DNA from: Bifidobacterium sp. ESL0784 | GTDB taxonomy: Bacteria > Actinomycetota > Actinomycetes > Actinomycetales > Bifidobacteriaceae | DNA length: 64,000 nucleotides | Assembly: GCF_029433295.1 (NCBI RefSeq) | Contig: NZ_JAQTHV010000001.1 | Coordinates: 62,001-126,000, forward strand | Direction: 5' to 3' | In this document: one piece after another, positions 48,690-58,316 of the stretch | Position numbering within the stretch: position 1 is the first letter of the stretch | Layout of the letters: each line of letters begins with the position of its first letter | The notes under the pieces: generated by a model | Databases searched by the model: none | Seen by the model: the letters and a program-made list of their open reading frames with translations, nothing else | What the model was told of the DNA's origin: nothing | Translations under genes and position numbers: made by a program

Positions 48690-48914
48690 CAACCATCCCT
48701 TTCTTCGGTTGCGGCACAGCCTTAAACGAGCGCCACCTTCCAAACAGATTTCGCGCGTTTAAACAATATAGAAGAAGACTTTAGTCGCCATCAGTCGTGG
48801 CGTAAACACTCACGAAAAACCGGCACTGCTTCAACACGCTTCCGACGGTTCGCCGAATCGAAACTCAAGAATCGGAAGTCTCTAGAACGCCGAGTCCTTA
48901 AAACAACAGAATCC

Positions 48915-48949
48915 TTAGAATAGCTGGACGTTTTAGAATAGCTGGACGT
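48915..48949. repeat. 17-bp duplication at the 3' end of the pseudokinase gene
   Basis: TTAGAATAGCTGGACGT occurs at 48915-48931 and 48933-48949, the second overlapping the stop codon and last residues of the gene. A small tandem duplication that left the reading frame intact. Confidence 0.85.
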
Positions 48950-51389
48950 GGTTGATGTAGAGGGAGTGGTTGGGCAGGGAATCCATGGGCACCCAGAGCA
49001 GGAAGTCCTGGGACTTGACTGGCTTCTGGAGCTTGACTTCCGTGGTGCCGCTTTGGTCGAAGGTGAACTGCGCGACCTGCTGGCCGGCATTCGGATCTTC
49101 CGCGGTGTTGGCGATGAGGTAGCCCGTGCCGCCGGATGTGCGAATCTGGACCACGAAGCGAGTGACGGTGGCCGGCTCACTCACATGCATGTAATACGCA
49201 AGCCCGTTCTGGCCGGCAGGCTGTCGGTAGAACTCCTGCTTGTCGATGGTCAGCGGGGTGTTGTTGACCGGAATGGATGGCGCTGGCACGGCGTTGGCGA
49301 TCTTGTCGGCGGTTATCACTTTGGAATTCGAGCCGGAATCGGCTTCGGACTTTGACGAAGAGCCATTGGACCCATTGGCCGACTCCGTTGAGGAACCGTT
49401 GTTCTGCTTGCCGGAAGTGCCGGCATCTCCCGATCCCTGCTCCTCGCTTCCGTTGCCTTGTGCGCCGAAGGGTACTTTGTTGAGGTTCATGTTGGGCCAC
49501 GGGTCGGAGCTGGATTGCTGATAGGAGGCGCTCTTGTTGTTGTGGTCGATCAGCACGTACGCCGCGACGCCGGCGGCCGCAAGGATTACTGCGATGACGG
49601 CGATGATGGCGACGACTTTGGTCGTGAGTTTGCCGAGCAGCGGGGTGTCGGCGATGTCGTCGCTGGTCGGGTTGTCGGATTGCTGCTGCGTCTTCTGCTG
49701 AGGTGTGAAGCTGGGAGGCGTGATGACCGGGTTGGCCGCGTCGATGGCCTCCTTCTCCGCCTGGAGCGCCTGAGCGGATTCATGGCCGGGTTCGATGAGA
49801 TTGCCGTTGGTATCGAGCAGCGGAATGCGGCCCGTGGCGTCGGTACGGTTGCCGGGATTGGTGTCGGACGGTGCAGCGGGGTTGCCCTTCATGGCAAAGT
49901 CGAATTGCATCGTCGGGTTGGTGGTCTGCACGGTATTCTGGTCGAAATCCGGGAAGAAGGAATCGTCGGCGGTGGAATCGAAGGATTTGAAGGCATCTGC
50001 CATTTCCGCGGCGGCCAGATCGTGCAGATCCATGCGTGGAGCGTCGGCATTGGTGAGGTCATCGGAGGCGGGTTGGTTGTTGCCGGACTTGCTGCGTTGA
50101 CGCCACCATCTTGTGGATTTGTCTTGTGCGGGTTCCTTCGGACTCGGGTTCTGTGAGGCGGCGGGGTTGCTGTTCGCGTTGTTTGCGGAGCCGGAAGAAG
50201 TGCCTTGTGCAGCGGCTGCTGGCAGCGGCAATGGTGCCGCCGGGGTATGTTGTGATGAAACGGACGGCGCATTGTCGGGAGTTCGGTTGGCTCCGTCAGC
50301 TGGCTTTGAGGCTTTTGACTGGTTCGGTGAACCGGCGTTTACCGGATTTGCGCCAGACCGGCTGGAAGCCGCAGACGCCCCCGAGACGGTGGAAGTGGCG
50401 GCTTTGGAGGCTGCCTTGTTCCCTTGTTTTCGTGCTGCTGAGGCCAGAGCTCCGGCCCCGGCAGCGCCCGCAGCTGCGTTGGCACCCTTTGTTGCCGCGG
50501 ATTGCGCCTGACGCGCACGGAACTGCAACTGATTAGTTGAGAGGTTCTGCGGGAAATCAAGCAGGTTGCCTGGCCGGGCCCTGCGGAGCGGAAGCCTCGA
50601 AATCGAAGCCTCGCCATCGGAATTGGGCCGTTTCACTTCCTTTGCCGGAAGTTCCACAAGAGGTTTGGCGGATCCGAGCAGAGCGACAAGCTCAGAAAGG
50701 GAAACCATCGAAAGGGTCGTGCTGCCATCCACGTTTTTGATGGGCAATCCACGTTCGCAGATGATACGCAGCTCTTCCGGGGTGTCTTTCGGAAGGGCGG
50801 AAAGGTCGAAATCCTTGATTTCCGAAGACCATTCGCCGATGAGCATGGCATAAAGCAGCGAGGCAAGCTCGTGCACCGCCAGCATTTCCGGTTTCAGATT
50901 CGCTGTTTTGCGGTTGGCGACGAACATCGCCTCAAGAGGGGCATCGGCGATTTGGACGCCTTTTGATGTAATGCGTATGATGCCGGTGCTCAGAGCCCGC
51001 ATTTTCACGTCATCGCGCAATAGGGTTTCGAGCCCATTGGCGGTCTCGGCGATGATGGAGCGCATGGCGGCGTATCCGAGTTTGCGTGTGCCGTGGCCGA
51101 TGAAATTATTGAGCGAAAGCCCCTGATCGAGGCGGGTGATGAGTACGGGGATATCGCCGACGTGCTGTATCTGGATGACCTGGGTGAAATGCGGGTTGCG
51201 CGAAAGGGTGAGTGTCGACGCGATCGCTTCGAAACTGGGGATGGCGGCCTTGTCGGTGAGGATGAAAAGCTGGCAGTCGCGGGCGAGAATACGGTCGTTG
51301 GCCTTCCATGCTTCGAGCCCGGGTATGCTGCGCAGTGGCGACACCAACGTATATCTGCTGATGACGATATCTCCCAGCTGTGGCTTCAT
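48933..51389 (-). CDS. MurJ-associated pseudokinase with extracytoplasmic domain
   Basis: An 818-aa single-pass protein from ATG 51389 (SD GAGGA). Residues 1-~260 are a kinase-like fold lacking key residues: no VAIK lysine, the HRD loop is replaced, and DFG is replaced by IADAPLE, so it is a pseudokinase. About 270-600 is a disordered Ala/Ser/Asn/Gln-rich region. A TM follows (KVVAIIAVIAVILAAAGVAAY), then a linker and a C-terminal beta-domain (QEFYRQPAGQNGLAYYMH ... LYINHVQLF). Mycobacterial MviN fuses such a pseudokinase and ectodomain to the flippase; here they are a separate gene next to murJ. It probably regulates lipid II flipping. Confidence 0.85.
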   Translation of the reverse strand: MKPQLGDIVISRYTLVSPLRSIPGLEAWKANDRILARDCQLFILTDKAAIPSFEAIASTLTLSRNPHFTQVIQIQHVGDIPVLITRLDQGLSLNNFIGHGTRKLGYAAMRSIIAETANGLETLLRDDVKMRALSTGIIRITSKGVQIADAPLEAMFVANRKTANLKPEMLAVHELASLLYAMLIGEWSSEIKDFDLSALPKDTPEELRIICERGLPIKNVDGSTTLSMVSLSELVALLGSAKPLVELPAKEVKRPNSDGEASISRLPLRRARPGNLLDFPQNLSTNQLQFRARQAQSAATKGANAAAGAAGAGALASAARKQGNKAASKAATSTVSGASAASSRSGANPVNAGSPNQSKASKPADGANRTPDNAPSVSSQHTPAAPLPLPAAAAQGTSSGSANNANSNPAASQNPSPKEPAQDKSTRWWRQRSKSGNNQPASDDLTNADAPRMDLHDLAAAEMADAFKSFDSTADDSFFPDFDQNTVQTTNPTMQFDFAMKGNPAAPSDTNPGNRTDATGRIPLLDTNGNLIEPGHESAQALQAEKEAIDAANPVITPPSFTPQQKTQQQSDNPTSDDIADTPLLGKLTTKVVAIIAVIAVILAAAGVAAYVLIDHNNKSASYQQSSSDPWPNMNLNKVPFGAQGNGSEEQGSGDAGTSGKQNNGSSTESANGSNGSSSKSEADSGSNSKVITADKIANAVPAPSIPVNNTPLTIDKQEFYRQPAGQNGLAYYMHVSEPATVTRFVVQIRTSGGTGYLIANTAEDPNAGQQVAQFTFDQSGTTEVKLQKPVKSQDFLLWVPMDSLPNHSLYINHVQLF

Positions 51390-51551
51390 AATGTCCTCGA
51401 CCCTACGCGCAAACGAATATAAAAATGTCAGGCGACAAAACGCCCCTTTTATTCTATCCATGGCCGTGGCCGGGGTGAAAGTTTTTATGGCAAGGTTTCG
51501 TGTCGATTTATAAAATGTCGTCCGCTTGGCGGAGTTCAGATTCCCGCCGAC

Positions 51552-52166
51552 TCAGCGTGCGCGGTGGCGGGCGGTCTTGGCGATCTCGCTTTCCGGGGCT
51601 GTTCCGCCGTCTTCGGCGGCCGGCGGCAAACCCAGCGATTGTGGGGAAAGCCATACAAAATCATCGGCATGGGCCGGAAGCCGGGTGCCAGATTCGGCGC
51701 CGTCGTTTTCGGTCTCGTCGGACTCGGCGTCGGTTTGACGTGTGGGCATGCCCGCAGCGTCGAAAAGAGGCTTGATCTGCGAAGGCGGGCGCTCGCCATA
51801 AGCCGAATCGCCGGAATTGATGGGTGCGATCGGCAGGGCGGGGAGTTCCGCTTCGTCGGTATTTCTCGATTCCGAAGTCGGCGAGATGGAAGAAAATGTC
51901 AAATCGCCCGAAATTCCGAAATCCTGAAGCGGACTCCGTCCTTGGAGATGTGCGGAATCGGCCGGCGGCTCGGCATTGCGCGGTGCCGGTGCAGACTCCG
52001 AGACAGTGCTTGCCGTGTTATCGGCAGAATCAACGCCGATAGCAGGATCAGCAGATGGATTTCCATGCGACGAAGCGTCATCCGCTGGATTGAGATCCAA
52101 CGGATTGAAACCGACCGGGTCATAATGCCGCGGATGGCCTACGCCGAAAGGAAGTCTGTCTGACAA
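51552..52166 (-). CDS. Disordered acidic protein between murJ and the pseudokinase gene
   Basis: A 204-aa candidate gene starting at TTG 52166, three bases after the murJ stop, in the same direction. Composition is Pro/Ser/Asp/Ala-rich with no domain (FNPLDLNPADDASSHGNPSA, NDGAESGTRLPAHADDFVW). It resembles the disordered C-tail of MurJ and could be translationally coupled. An equally long opposite-strand ORF covers the same bases, so coding is not certain. Confidence 0.45.
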   Translation of the reverse strand: MSDRLPFGVGHPRHYDPVGFNPLDLNPADDASSHGNPSADPAIGVDSADNTASTVSESAPAPRNAEPPADSAHLQGRSPLQDFGISGDLTFSSISPTSESRNTDEAELPALPIAPINSGDSAYGERPPSQIKPLFDAAGMPTRQTDAESDETENDGAESGTRLPAHADDFVWLSPQSLGLPPAAEDGGTAPESEIAKTARHRAR

Positions 52167-52169
52167 AGT

Positions 52170-54281
52170 CTAAAAGCCCTTCTTTTCGGTACCGGAGGAA
52201 TCGACGTTTGTGGTGGGCATGCCCTCTATTTTAGCGCCAGGAGTTGCTCTAGGCGAGTCAGAAACCGTTGTTTCTTGCGACATATCGGGGTCTTCTGTTG
52301 GGGTCGCGGCCGATCCGTTCGAGCCGCTGGTTTCATCGTTCTGCGGCACGTCCGGTTCGTCGGGCACACCGAAATTATCGGGGATGCCGGCGTCTTCGAT
52401 TTCCTCCGTCCGTGCGAAGTTGTGATCGGACGAGGCGGTGCTGGGTTGGGTGCCGTTGATGATTTGGCAGAAGCTGTCGTCGTTGCGCGGGCTGCTTTGG
52501 GCGGTCCGCTTGGTGGCGTTTTGATTGACGTTACCGTCGACGTTAGTGTTGCCGTTGCCGGTAACCTTGCCGTTACTATTCCCTCGACCAGCGGTGTCGG
52601 GGCCGCTGGGAAGTTTGATACCGAATTTGCCGGCCAATGATCGGGCGATCGGCATCAATTCGTGTGTACGAAGTACCCATAACGTACCCACATAAAGCAG
52701 GATGATGACAATGGCCAGCACGCAGCAGACGCCGACGGCCTGGAACCAGTTCATGTGTCCGCCGCGCACGCCCGAGCCTGGCTCGATATCCGCGTGGAAC
52801 AGCGCGTAGACCGGGTAGCGCAGCAGCAGGCCGCCCACGATGGCGACCAGCGTGGCGATAATGCCTTTGGTATAGGTCGCGGTGATGCGCTTGCCGTCGA
52901 TGTTGCCGTTGAAACGTTTGCGGATCATCACCAGCAACGTCGGGAACGAGAGGATATAGCCGACCGCGCTCGAGAACGCGAGCAACGAAGCCCAGTTCGA
53001 AGGCGAGATGAAGAGGCAGCCGACGAGCAGGATGGCGATTTGCATAATATTTTGTATTACAACAAACAGGAAGGGATGATAGCCGTCTTCAAAGCCGTAG
53101 AACGTGCGCTGGATGAGCAGGTAGGCCGAGGAAATCGGCAGACTCAGGGAAAGCAGGCTCATCGGCGCGGCCATGAGCACCGCTTCCTTGACGCTGACGC
53201 TGGGAAGCAAGGCCAGCGCGATCGGCGTGGGCATTACGACGAAGGCGACGGTGAAGAAGCACATCATCAGCCATACGTTGCGTAGGGATTCGCTCAGGTC
53301 GCCGCGCGCGGCGTCGATGTTGTGGTCGGCGATGGCTTGCGCGATTTTCGGGAAGACGGCCGTGGCCACGGACACCGCAATCAGCGAATACGGCAATATA
53401 TAAATGGTGTATGCGTTCTGGTACGAGGCGTTGCCGGCGACGTCGAACTGGCTCAAGTGCTGCGCTGCGGCGGCTTTCCCGGGGATGCTGGTGAGCACAC
53501 GGGTATTGACGATATTCGAGATCTGCCCGGCCACGACGATGCCGACGCTCCACGCTGCCACGGAACCCATCGAGCGCAGGCCGATACCGTGGATGCCCCA
53601 GCTCGGGCGGTAATGGATGCCGATGCGGAAGAGCGGAACGAACAGAATCAGCGCCTGGAAGGCGACGCCGAGCGTCCATGTTCCGGCGGTCAGCGCCATT
53701 TTGCCGGTGGTCCAGTAGCCGAGCGGTTGGTGGCTTGAGCGGCCGAACATCAGGATGAAAACGGTGAAACCGATGCAGCTGATGACATTGGCGCCCACCG
53801 AGCTCCACGCGTAAGTGCCGAAATGGTCTTTCGCCGCCAAAATCTGGCCGATGACCGTGTAAAGGCCATAGAAGAAAATCTGTGGGACGCACCAGAAGGT
53901 AAACGAGGTGGAAAGCGCCAGCATATCTGGCCCGGCATGGACGTAAAGGCGTACGAGCAGCGGGGTGAGCGCAGCCACCAGCGCGGTGACACCGGCGAGA
54001 AGGATGATGGCGAAGGTGATGAGCTTGTTGAGCCGGTCTTCGGCGTCCTTGGCCTTGAGCGTCCGTACGATTTGCGGGACGAGCACGGCGTTGAAGATGC
54101 CGCCGGAGACGAGCGTGAAGATGACCTGCGGGATGGTTGAGCCGGCCTGATAGGCGTTTGCGGCGAGACCGGTGGTGCCTAGGGCCGCCGCCAAAAGAAT
54201 CGTGCGAACCTGACCGGTGACACGGCTCGCGGCCGTGCCCACGGCCATAACCATGGAATTATGACCTACAGAAGAACTCAT
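52170..54281 (-). CDS. murJ: Lipid II flippase MurJ (MviN)
   Basis: A 703-aa MOP-superfamily membrane protein moving lipid II across the membrane for peptidoglycan synthesis. The conserved N-terminus (AVGTAASRVTGQVRTILLAA) and about 14 hydrophobic segments run to ~residue 540. Residues ~545-703 are a disordered hydrophilic tail (ENRNSNGKV-like Asn/Gly/Thr region and TEKKGF end). The start ATG overlaps the DUF6049 stop by 4 bp (ATGA). The gene order CCA-transferase / Nudix / DUF6049 / murJ is the conserved actinobacterial arrangement. Confidence 0.95.
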   Translation of the reverse strand: MSSSVGHNSMVMAVGTAASRVTGQVRTILLAAALGTTGLAANAYQAGSTIPQVIFTLVSGGIFNAVLVPQIVRTLKAKDAEDRLNKLITFAIILLAGVTALVAALTPLLVRLYVHAGPDMLALSTSFTFWCVPQIFFYGLYTVIGQILAAKDHFGTYAWSSVGANVISCIGFTVFILMFGRSSHQPLGYWTTGKMALTAGTWTLGVAFQALILFVPLFRIGIHYRPSWGIHGIGLRSMGSVAAWSVGIVVAGQISNIVNTRVLTSIPGKAAAAQHLSQFDVAGNASYQNAYTIYILPYSLIAVSVATAVFPKIAQAIADHNIDAARGDLSESLRNVWLMMCFFTVAFVVMPTPIALALLPSVSVKEAVLMAAPMSLLSLSLPISSAYLLIQRTFYGFEDGYHPFLFVVIQNIMQIAILLVGCLFISPSNWASLLAFSSAVGYILSFPTLLVMIRKRFNGNIDGKRITATYTKGIIATLVAIVGGLLLRYPVYALFHADIEPGSGVRGGHMNWFQAVGVCCVLAIVIILLYVGTLWVLRTHELMPIARSLAGKFGIKLPSGPDTAGRGNSNGKVTGNGNTNVDGNVNQNATKRTAQSSPRNDDSFCQIINGTQPSTASSDHNFARTEEIEDAGIPDNFGVPDEPDVPQNDETSGSNGSAATPTEDPDMSQETTVSDSPRATPGAKIEGMPTTNVDSSGTEKKGF

Positions 54282-57169
54282 TCGTCAGGATCTTTCTTAC
54301 GGTTGAATTGGCGCCACAGGCCGAGCGCGCCGAGAACCAGCGCGATGGCAATGAAAATCATGCCGCTCATGTCACTCAAGCGCAAGGTGCTGGTGATCCG
54401 TGTCGACTGCGGGGTGGAGAACGGGTCTCCCCTGCGATCGGTGAGCGCGAGGTGAGCGGTGGCTGTGCCGGAAGTTGAAACGCGTACGTTGAAGGTGGTC
54501 TGGGCCTCGCTGCGGGCCGGGATGGAGAGGGTGACGAAACGTGTCGTAACGATTTCCATCGAATCCGAAAGTGACGAGATCTTGACCGTGACCGGGTAAG
54601 GGTGGTTGTTGCTCACCGTCACCGGCATTTTCGCGGACTCGCTTAAGACGGTGATGGATTCCGAAGGGGTGATTTTGATACCGTCCATCAGCTGGCTAGC
54701 CATGTTCTGGGCGCTTGCGCTCATACGTTTGGCCACGGCGTTGCTGCCGGAAAGCGCATGCAGGGCGATGGAATTTTGAAGGGAGGAGATGGTGGCGATC
54801 CAGTCGTAACCGTTCTTCGAGCGTTTCGCCGTGGCGTCCGCGTCTTGGCGGGCAAGGGATTGTGCGTCGCCGGTGTCTACCTTGCCGTTGTTGCCGTTGG
54901 CTGCGTTGCCGTCGTTGGCATTTGAAGAGGACGAAGCATTTCCGGAATTGTTTGTATTACTTGATTTGTCGGAACTGCCGGTTTTGGAGGCATCGCCGGA
55001 CTGGCCTGAAGTGCCGTCTGAATTCGTGCTCGTGCCTGCTCCCGAACCTGTCTCAGACCCTGATTTGGCGGTTGGCGAGCCGTTTTTCCCGCCTTGCGTC
55101 TTGGAATTCCCGTAATTATCCGAATCGCCCGACGTTCCTGATGTTCCTGATGCTCCCGACGTTCCGGCGGACGATGAAGACGAATTGGCCGAAGCCGAGG
55201 ACTCATCGAGAATGGAGGTGTTGAATCGGTCGATGTCGTTTTTGCTTGTGGCGAGCGTGGCAAGCGTTTTCCGGATATTCTGCAAGGTGGAAGCGTGGAT
55301 ATTGGACGAGCCGGGCACCAGAGCATTGGCCTTTTCCCCGGAAAGATAGGGTTTGGCCTGGTCGAGCTCGCTCATATTGCTTAACTTGAGCCACGGCGCT
55401 TGCTCTACCGTCTGCATCAGGGTATCTGCATCCTGCGCGTTGCTTTCGGAATTCGCGGTGGCGGTGTCGAAGCAGACCAGCAGGTTGCGCGTGGCGTAAG
55501 GGCTTTCCATCTGGTAGAAGGCGCTTTGTGCCATGAAACGAGCAAGCCGACCGGCCGCGCTCGATTCTCCGTCCACGGTTTTGTCGGTCGGTTTGCCTTG
55601 CGCGAGCCGGCTGAGCTCATCCTGCCCGGTGAGCACGGTGACGTCACCGGTGGAAGTGCGCACGATATATTTGCCGGTGCGGATGGTGGAGTTTGTATTA
55701 TTGTCGCCGGCCTCCGTTGCGTCGGGTGCGATAACGGTGGAATATCCCTGCGCTTTGGCCGTTTCCAGCGAGGCCATCGTCCACTGCCCGCGCCCCGGCC
55801 AAGCGTAAGCCGGAGCATTGGCGTTGCTGTCGCCGAGAGCGTCGCGGTATTGCTTGAGTCCCGTTTCCGCGTTCCAGTCTTTGGCTGCGATTCCTGCTTT
55901 TTCGTAGGCGCTGCTGTCGTTGATAGCGGAATACGCAGTGATATCGAAACCGCCCGACTGCATGATTCCGCTGGATTTCGGCGGCACGGAAAGGCTTTGC
56001 TCCAGTGTCGGATCGACGATCACCTGCAGACCGGGATGCTTGTTGACCAGCTGCTCGACAGTCTGCGAAAGCTTGTGTGTATTGACGATTTTGGCGGTGT
56101 CACCCTCCCCCGCGGTCATGAACTGCGTCAGTTTTTCGCCGTCGACCTGCCAGCCGTCACTCGTGAGCGGCATGGCGACGGTGATATTCATTGGGGGCGT
56201 TCCGGCCGTTTTGAGGCCGTCGCTGGAACGGGTGAGGAATGTATGGGTGGTGTTGAGATAGGTGTTCTGCGATTTTGAAGAGGCGTTGCCGTTGCCCGTC
56301 GAATCCCGGACAAACGAATAGTCAACGCGTACGGGCTTCGGCCCCCACGAAAGCATGTTTTTCAGGCTCGGCTGATCGGGGTTCGCGTCGATGGTGATAT
56401 CGGTTTTCTCGCCTTTTGCGATTGTCGGGACGTTGACCTGCCCGATCTGGTTGGGCACTTGGATTCGCGAATTCCCCTGCGCCCATTGCTGCAGATCCGA
56501 GCGCGAAGCGAAGGTGTAATAATCGTTGACGGCCACGGTGAGGGTGCCTGCAGGCAGCGCATCGCTACCCGTGTTTTTGATGGCCACGCTCAGGTGATAG
56601 CCGGAATTCGACGTGACCACGGGCGTCGACGCGGCAATCGTCACCTCTGCGTCCTTTTCCGTACTTTCGGTGTCGGAATCGGTGGAAGCCGAGTTGTCTT
56701 GAGTGTTGCTGCTGTTGCCAGTGCTGTTTTGTGTTGAACGTCTTGAGGAAGACGAGGAATTATTGGACGAGCGCGGCGTCGTGGTTGTCTGCTGGTTCGG
56801 TGTTTGCGTTTTGGAAGTTCCGTTTTGCTGGGACGGCGCAGGTTGGACCGGCGTAGTTGGTTTTGCTTGTTCCGGATTTGTATTACCGTTCGGCTCGGAA
56901 GGTGAGGTCGGGGTTTGTGGCGTACTGGATCCACCCGGCTCCGTTGTGCCGCTGGAAGGTGGATTGGTTTCCGCCGGATCTGCGGCGAACGCGGTATTCG
57001 GCGACAATATAAGGGCGGACGCACAGAGCAGTGCTATGACGGACGAAACAATCGCCGAAATCCGGGTGCGGATCAGCGATTGCTTGTGGTGCGCATTTGC
57101 GCGGGTGACGCAGGGGTGCGAGTGTTTCAACCTTCTGCCTGCCTGTTCAGTTTCTTGGCATAAAGCCAC
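54278..57169 (-). CDS. DUF6049 family envelope protein
   Basis: A ~963-aa exported single-pass protein, the actinobacterial partner gene upstream of murJ (Rv3909-type). The N-terminus has a signal sequence (IVSSVIALLCASALILSPNT, then AFAADP). Next is a Thr/Pro/Ser/Gln-rich linker, a large mixed domain (~170-600; SWGPKPVRVDYSFV, VDPTLEQSLSVPPK), a second Gly/Ser/Asn-rich insertion (~640-760), a beta-sandwich (PVTVSNNHPYPVTVKISSL) and a C-terminal TM (MIFIAIALVLGALGLWRQF). GTG 57169 overlaps the Nudix gene by 43 bp; TTG 57130 is an alternative. Its function is unknown but linked to peptidoglycan export by context. Confidence 0.82.
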   Translation of the reverse strand: MALCQETEQAGRRLKHSHPCVTRANAHHKQSLIRTRISAIVSSVIALLCASALILSPNTAFAADPAETNPPSSGTTEPGGSSTPQTPTSPSEPNGNTNPEQAKPTTPVQPAPSQQNGTSKTQTPNQQTTTTPRSSNNSSSSSRRSTQNSTGNSSNTQDNSASTDSDTESTEKDAEVTIAASTPVVTSNSGYHLSVAIKNTGSDALPAGTLTVAVNDYYTFASRSDLQQWAQGNSRIQVPNQIGQVNVPTIAKGEKTDITIDANPDQPSLKNMLSWGPKPVRVDYSFVRDSTGNGNASSKSQNTYLNTTHTFLTRSSDGLKTAGTPPMNITVAMPLTSDGWQVDGEKLTQFMTAGEGDTAKIVNTHKLSQTVEQLVNKHPGLQVIVDPTLEQSLSVPPKSSGIMQSGGFDITAYSAINDSSAYEKAGIAAKDWNAETGLKQYRDALGDSNANAPAYAWPGRGQWTMASLETAKAQGYSTVIAPDATEAGDNNTNSTIRTGKYIVRTSTGDVTVLTGQDELSRLAQGKPTDKTVDGESSAAGRLARFMAQSAFYQMESPYATRNLLVCFDTATANSESNAQDADTLMQTVEQAPWLKLSNMSELDQAKPYLSGEKANALVPGSSNIHASTLQNIRKTLATLATSKNDIDRFNTSILDESSASANSSSSSAGTSGASGTSGTSGDSDNYGNSKTQGGKNGSPTAKSGSETGSGAGTSTNSDGTSGQSGDASKTGSSDKSSNTNNSGNASSSSNANDGNAANGNNGKVDTGDAQSLARQDADATAKRSKNGYDWIATISSLQNSIALHALSGSNAVAKRMSASAQNMASQLMDGIKITPSESITVLSESAKMPVTVSNNHPYPVTVKISSLSDSMEIVTTRFVTLSIPARSEAQTTFNVRVSTSGTATAHLALTDRRGDPFSTPQSTRITSTLRLSDMSGMIFIAIALVLGALGLWRQFNRKKDPDE

Positions 57170-57783
57170 GCGATTTTACGTTCGTTAGGATAGCTCAGCA
57201 CTCGGTCAAGATCGTCGAAATCCACCCAAATGGCATCTTCTGCCTCGTGGTCCGGATCGCCTTCCACCGTCAGCGTTCCCCCGACTTGCCTCAACGCGAA
57301 GTGGTGAACCAATTTGTGGACGCGCTCGGCCTGGCCGGTGAACCAATAATCGATGGTGGCGATGGAATCCACGACCTCGCCCAATATCCCCGTCTCTTCG
57401 TGCACCTCGCGCACGGCGGTCTCTTCCGGCGTCTCCCCTTTTTCGATATGACCTTTCGGCAGGCACCATTCAAGGTGGCCGCTGCGCGAATGTCGTGCGA
57501 TGAGCGCGACGCGGTTGTGGGAATCGAAAATCAAGCCGCCGGCTGAATATTCGCGGGCCACGGGTAGTTCCTGGGCGTCGAGTGTGGCGAATTTCATCGG
57601 TCCGTGGCCGTTGCGGTGGTGCGGCATCATCTTCGGCGTTGGTGCTCCGTCCGGTTCGATGAAGCGCACGATATGCCCCTCGGACTCGGAGGTATAGAGC
57701 AATTTGTCTTCCCTGCCCTCGTTTTGGGCGTGGTCGCCCGAGGCGTTGGCCATCATGCGGGCCAAGTCTGCGGGCGTAATCAT
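57127..57783 (-). CDS. Nudix hydrolase
   Basis: A 218-aa Nudix-fold pyrophosphohydrolase (MutT4-type by context). The Nudix box lies at ~111-134: GHIEKGETPEETAVREVHEE followed by TGIL, with all catalytic Glu residues present. An ~80-residue N-terminal extension precedes it. It would cleave nucleoside diphosphate-linked compounds; the substrate is unknown. First gene of the minus-strand murJ cluster; GGAGGT stands directly before ATG 57783. Confidence 0.93.
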   Translation of the reverse strand: MITPADLARMMANASGDHAQNEGREDKLLYTSESEGHIVRFIEPDGAPTPKMMPHHRNGHGPMKFATLDAQELPVAREYSAGGLIFDSHNRVALIARHSRSGHLEWCLPKGHIEKGETPEETAVREVHEETGILGEVVDSIATIDYWFTGQAERVHKLVHHFALRQVGGTLTVEGDPDHEAEDAIWVDFDDLDRVLSYPNERKIAWLYAKKLNRQAEG

Positions 57784-58316
57784 ACCTCCAGCTTACTCAG
57801 AAGGATGTGCAGGTAGGGTAACGGAATGCTTTTCGCAGTGATACAGCCGTGCTAAGTCTGCTGGCGATTCTTGGCGGAAGCGTTGCCAATGCCATAAATA
57901 ACAGAAATAAGCTGTGCAATTATGCTGGATTTGCGGCCTAGCAAAGCATGGAACTTCGTTTAATTCTTAAGATGATCTCCCTACTATATGTATTACATTA
58001 TTGTAAATAAGCAATCACAGAATATCAACGAATCATATTTTCGACTATCGTGCATCTGTAGCACTGAACCATTTTTATGGCAGTCTCTTGCTTCCCTGCT
58101 GTGATTGCCATGCATATAAAATATAAAATGGCGTATTTTCAACGAATCGTATATTAATGAATAGCTGTTGGACAGCGCGGAAACTGTGGTGGTGTTTTTG
58201 AAGCCTTTACTGCTATGAATTGCTGAGGACACGGCTGAATTTTCGATTCTTATGTGTGCGTGCAATGGTGACGGTATGCTGGAAAGCGCGTGAAATTCGA
58301 ACGTTGGAGGCAAATC
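57784..58316. other. Divergent intergenic region of the murJ cluster
   Basis: 533 bp, AT-rich, between the Nudix and CCA-enzyme genes. CAACGAATC occurs twice (near 58026 and 58140). No gene is convincing (an antisense ORF 57993-58976 runs over the CCA gene). It should contain promoters for both directions. Confidence 0.4.
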
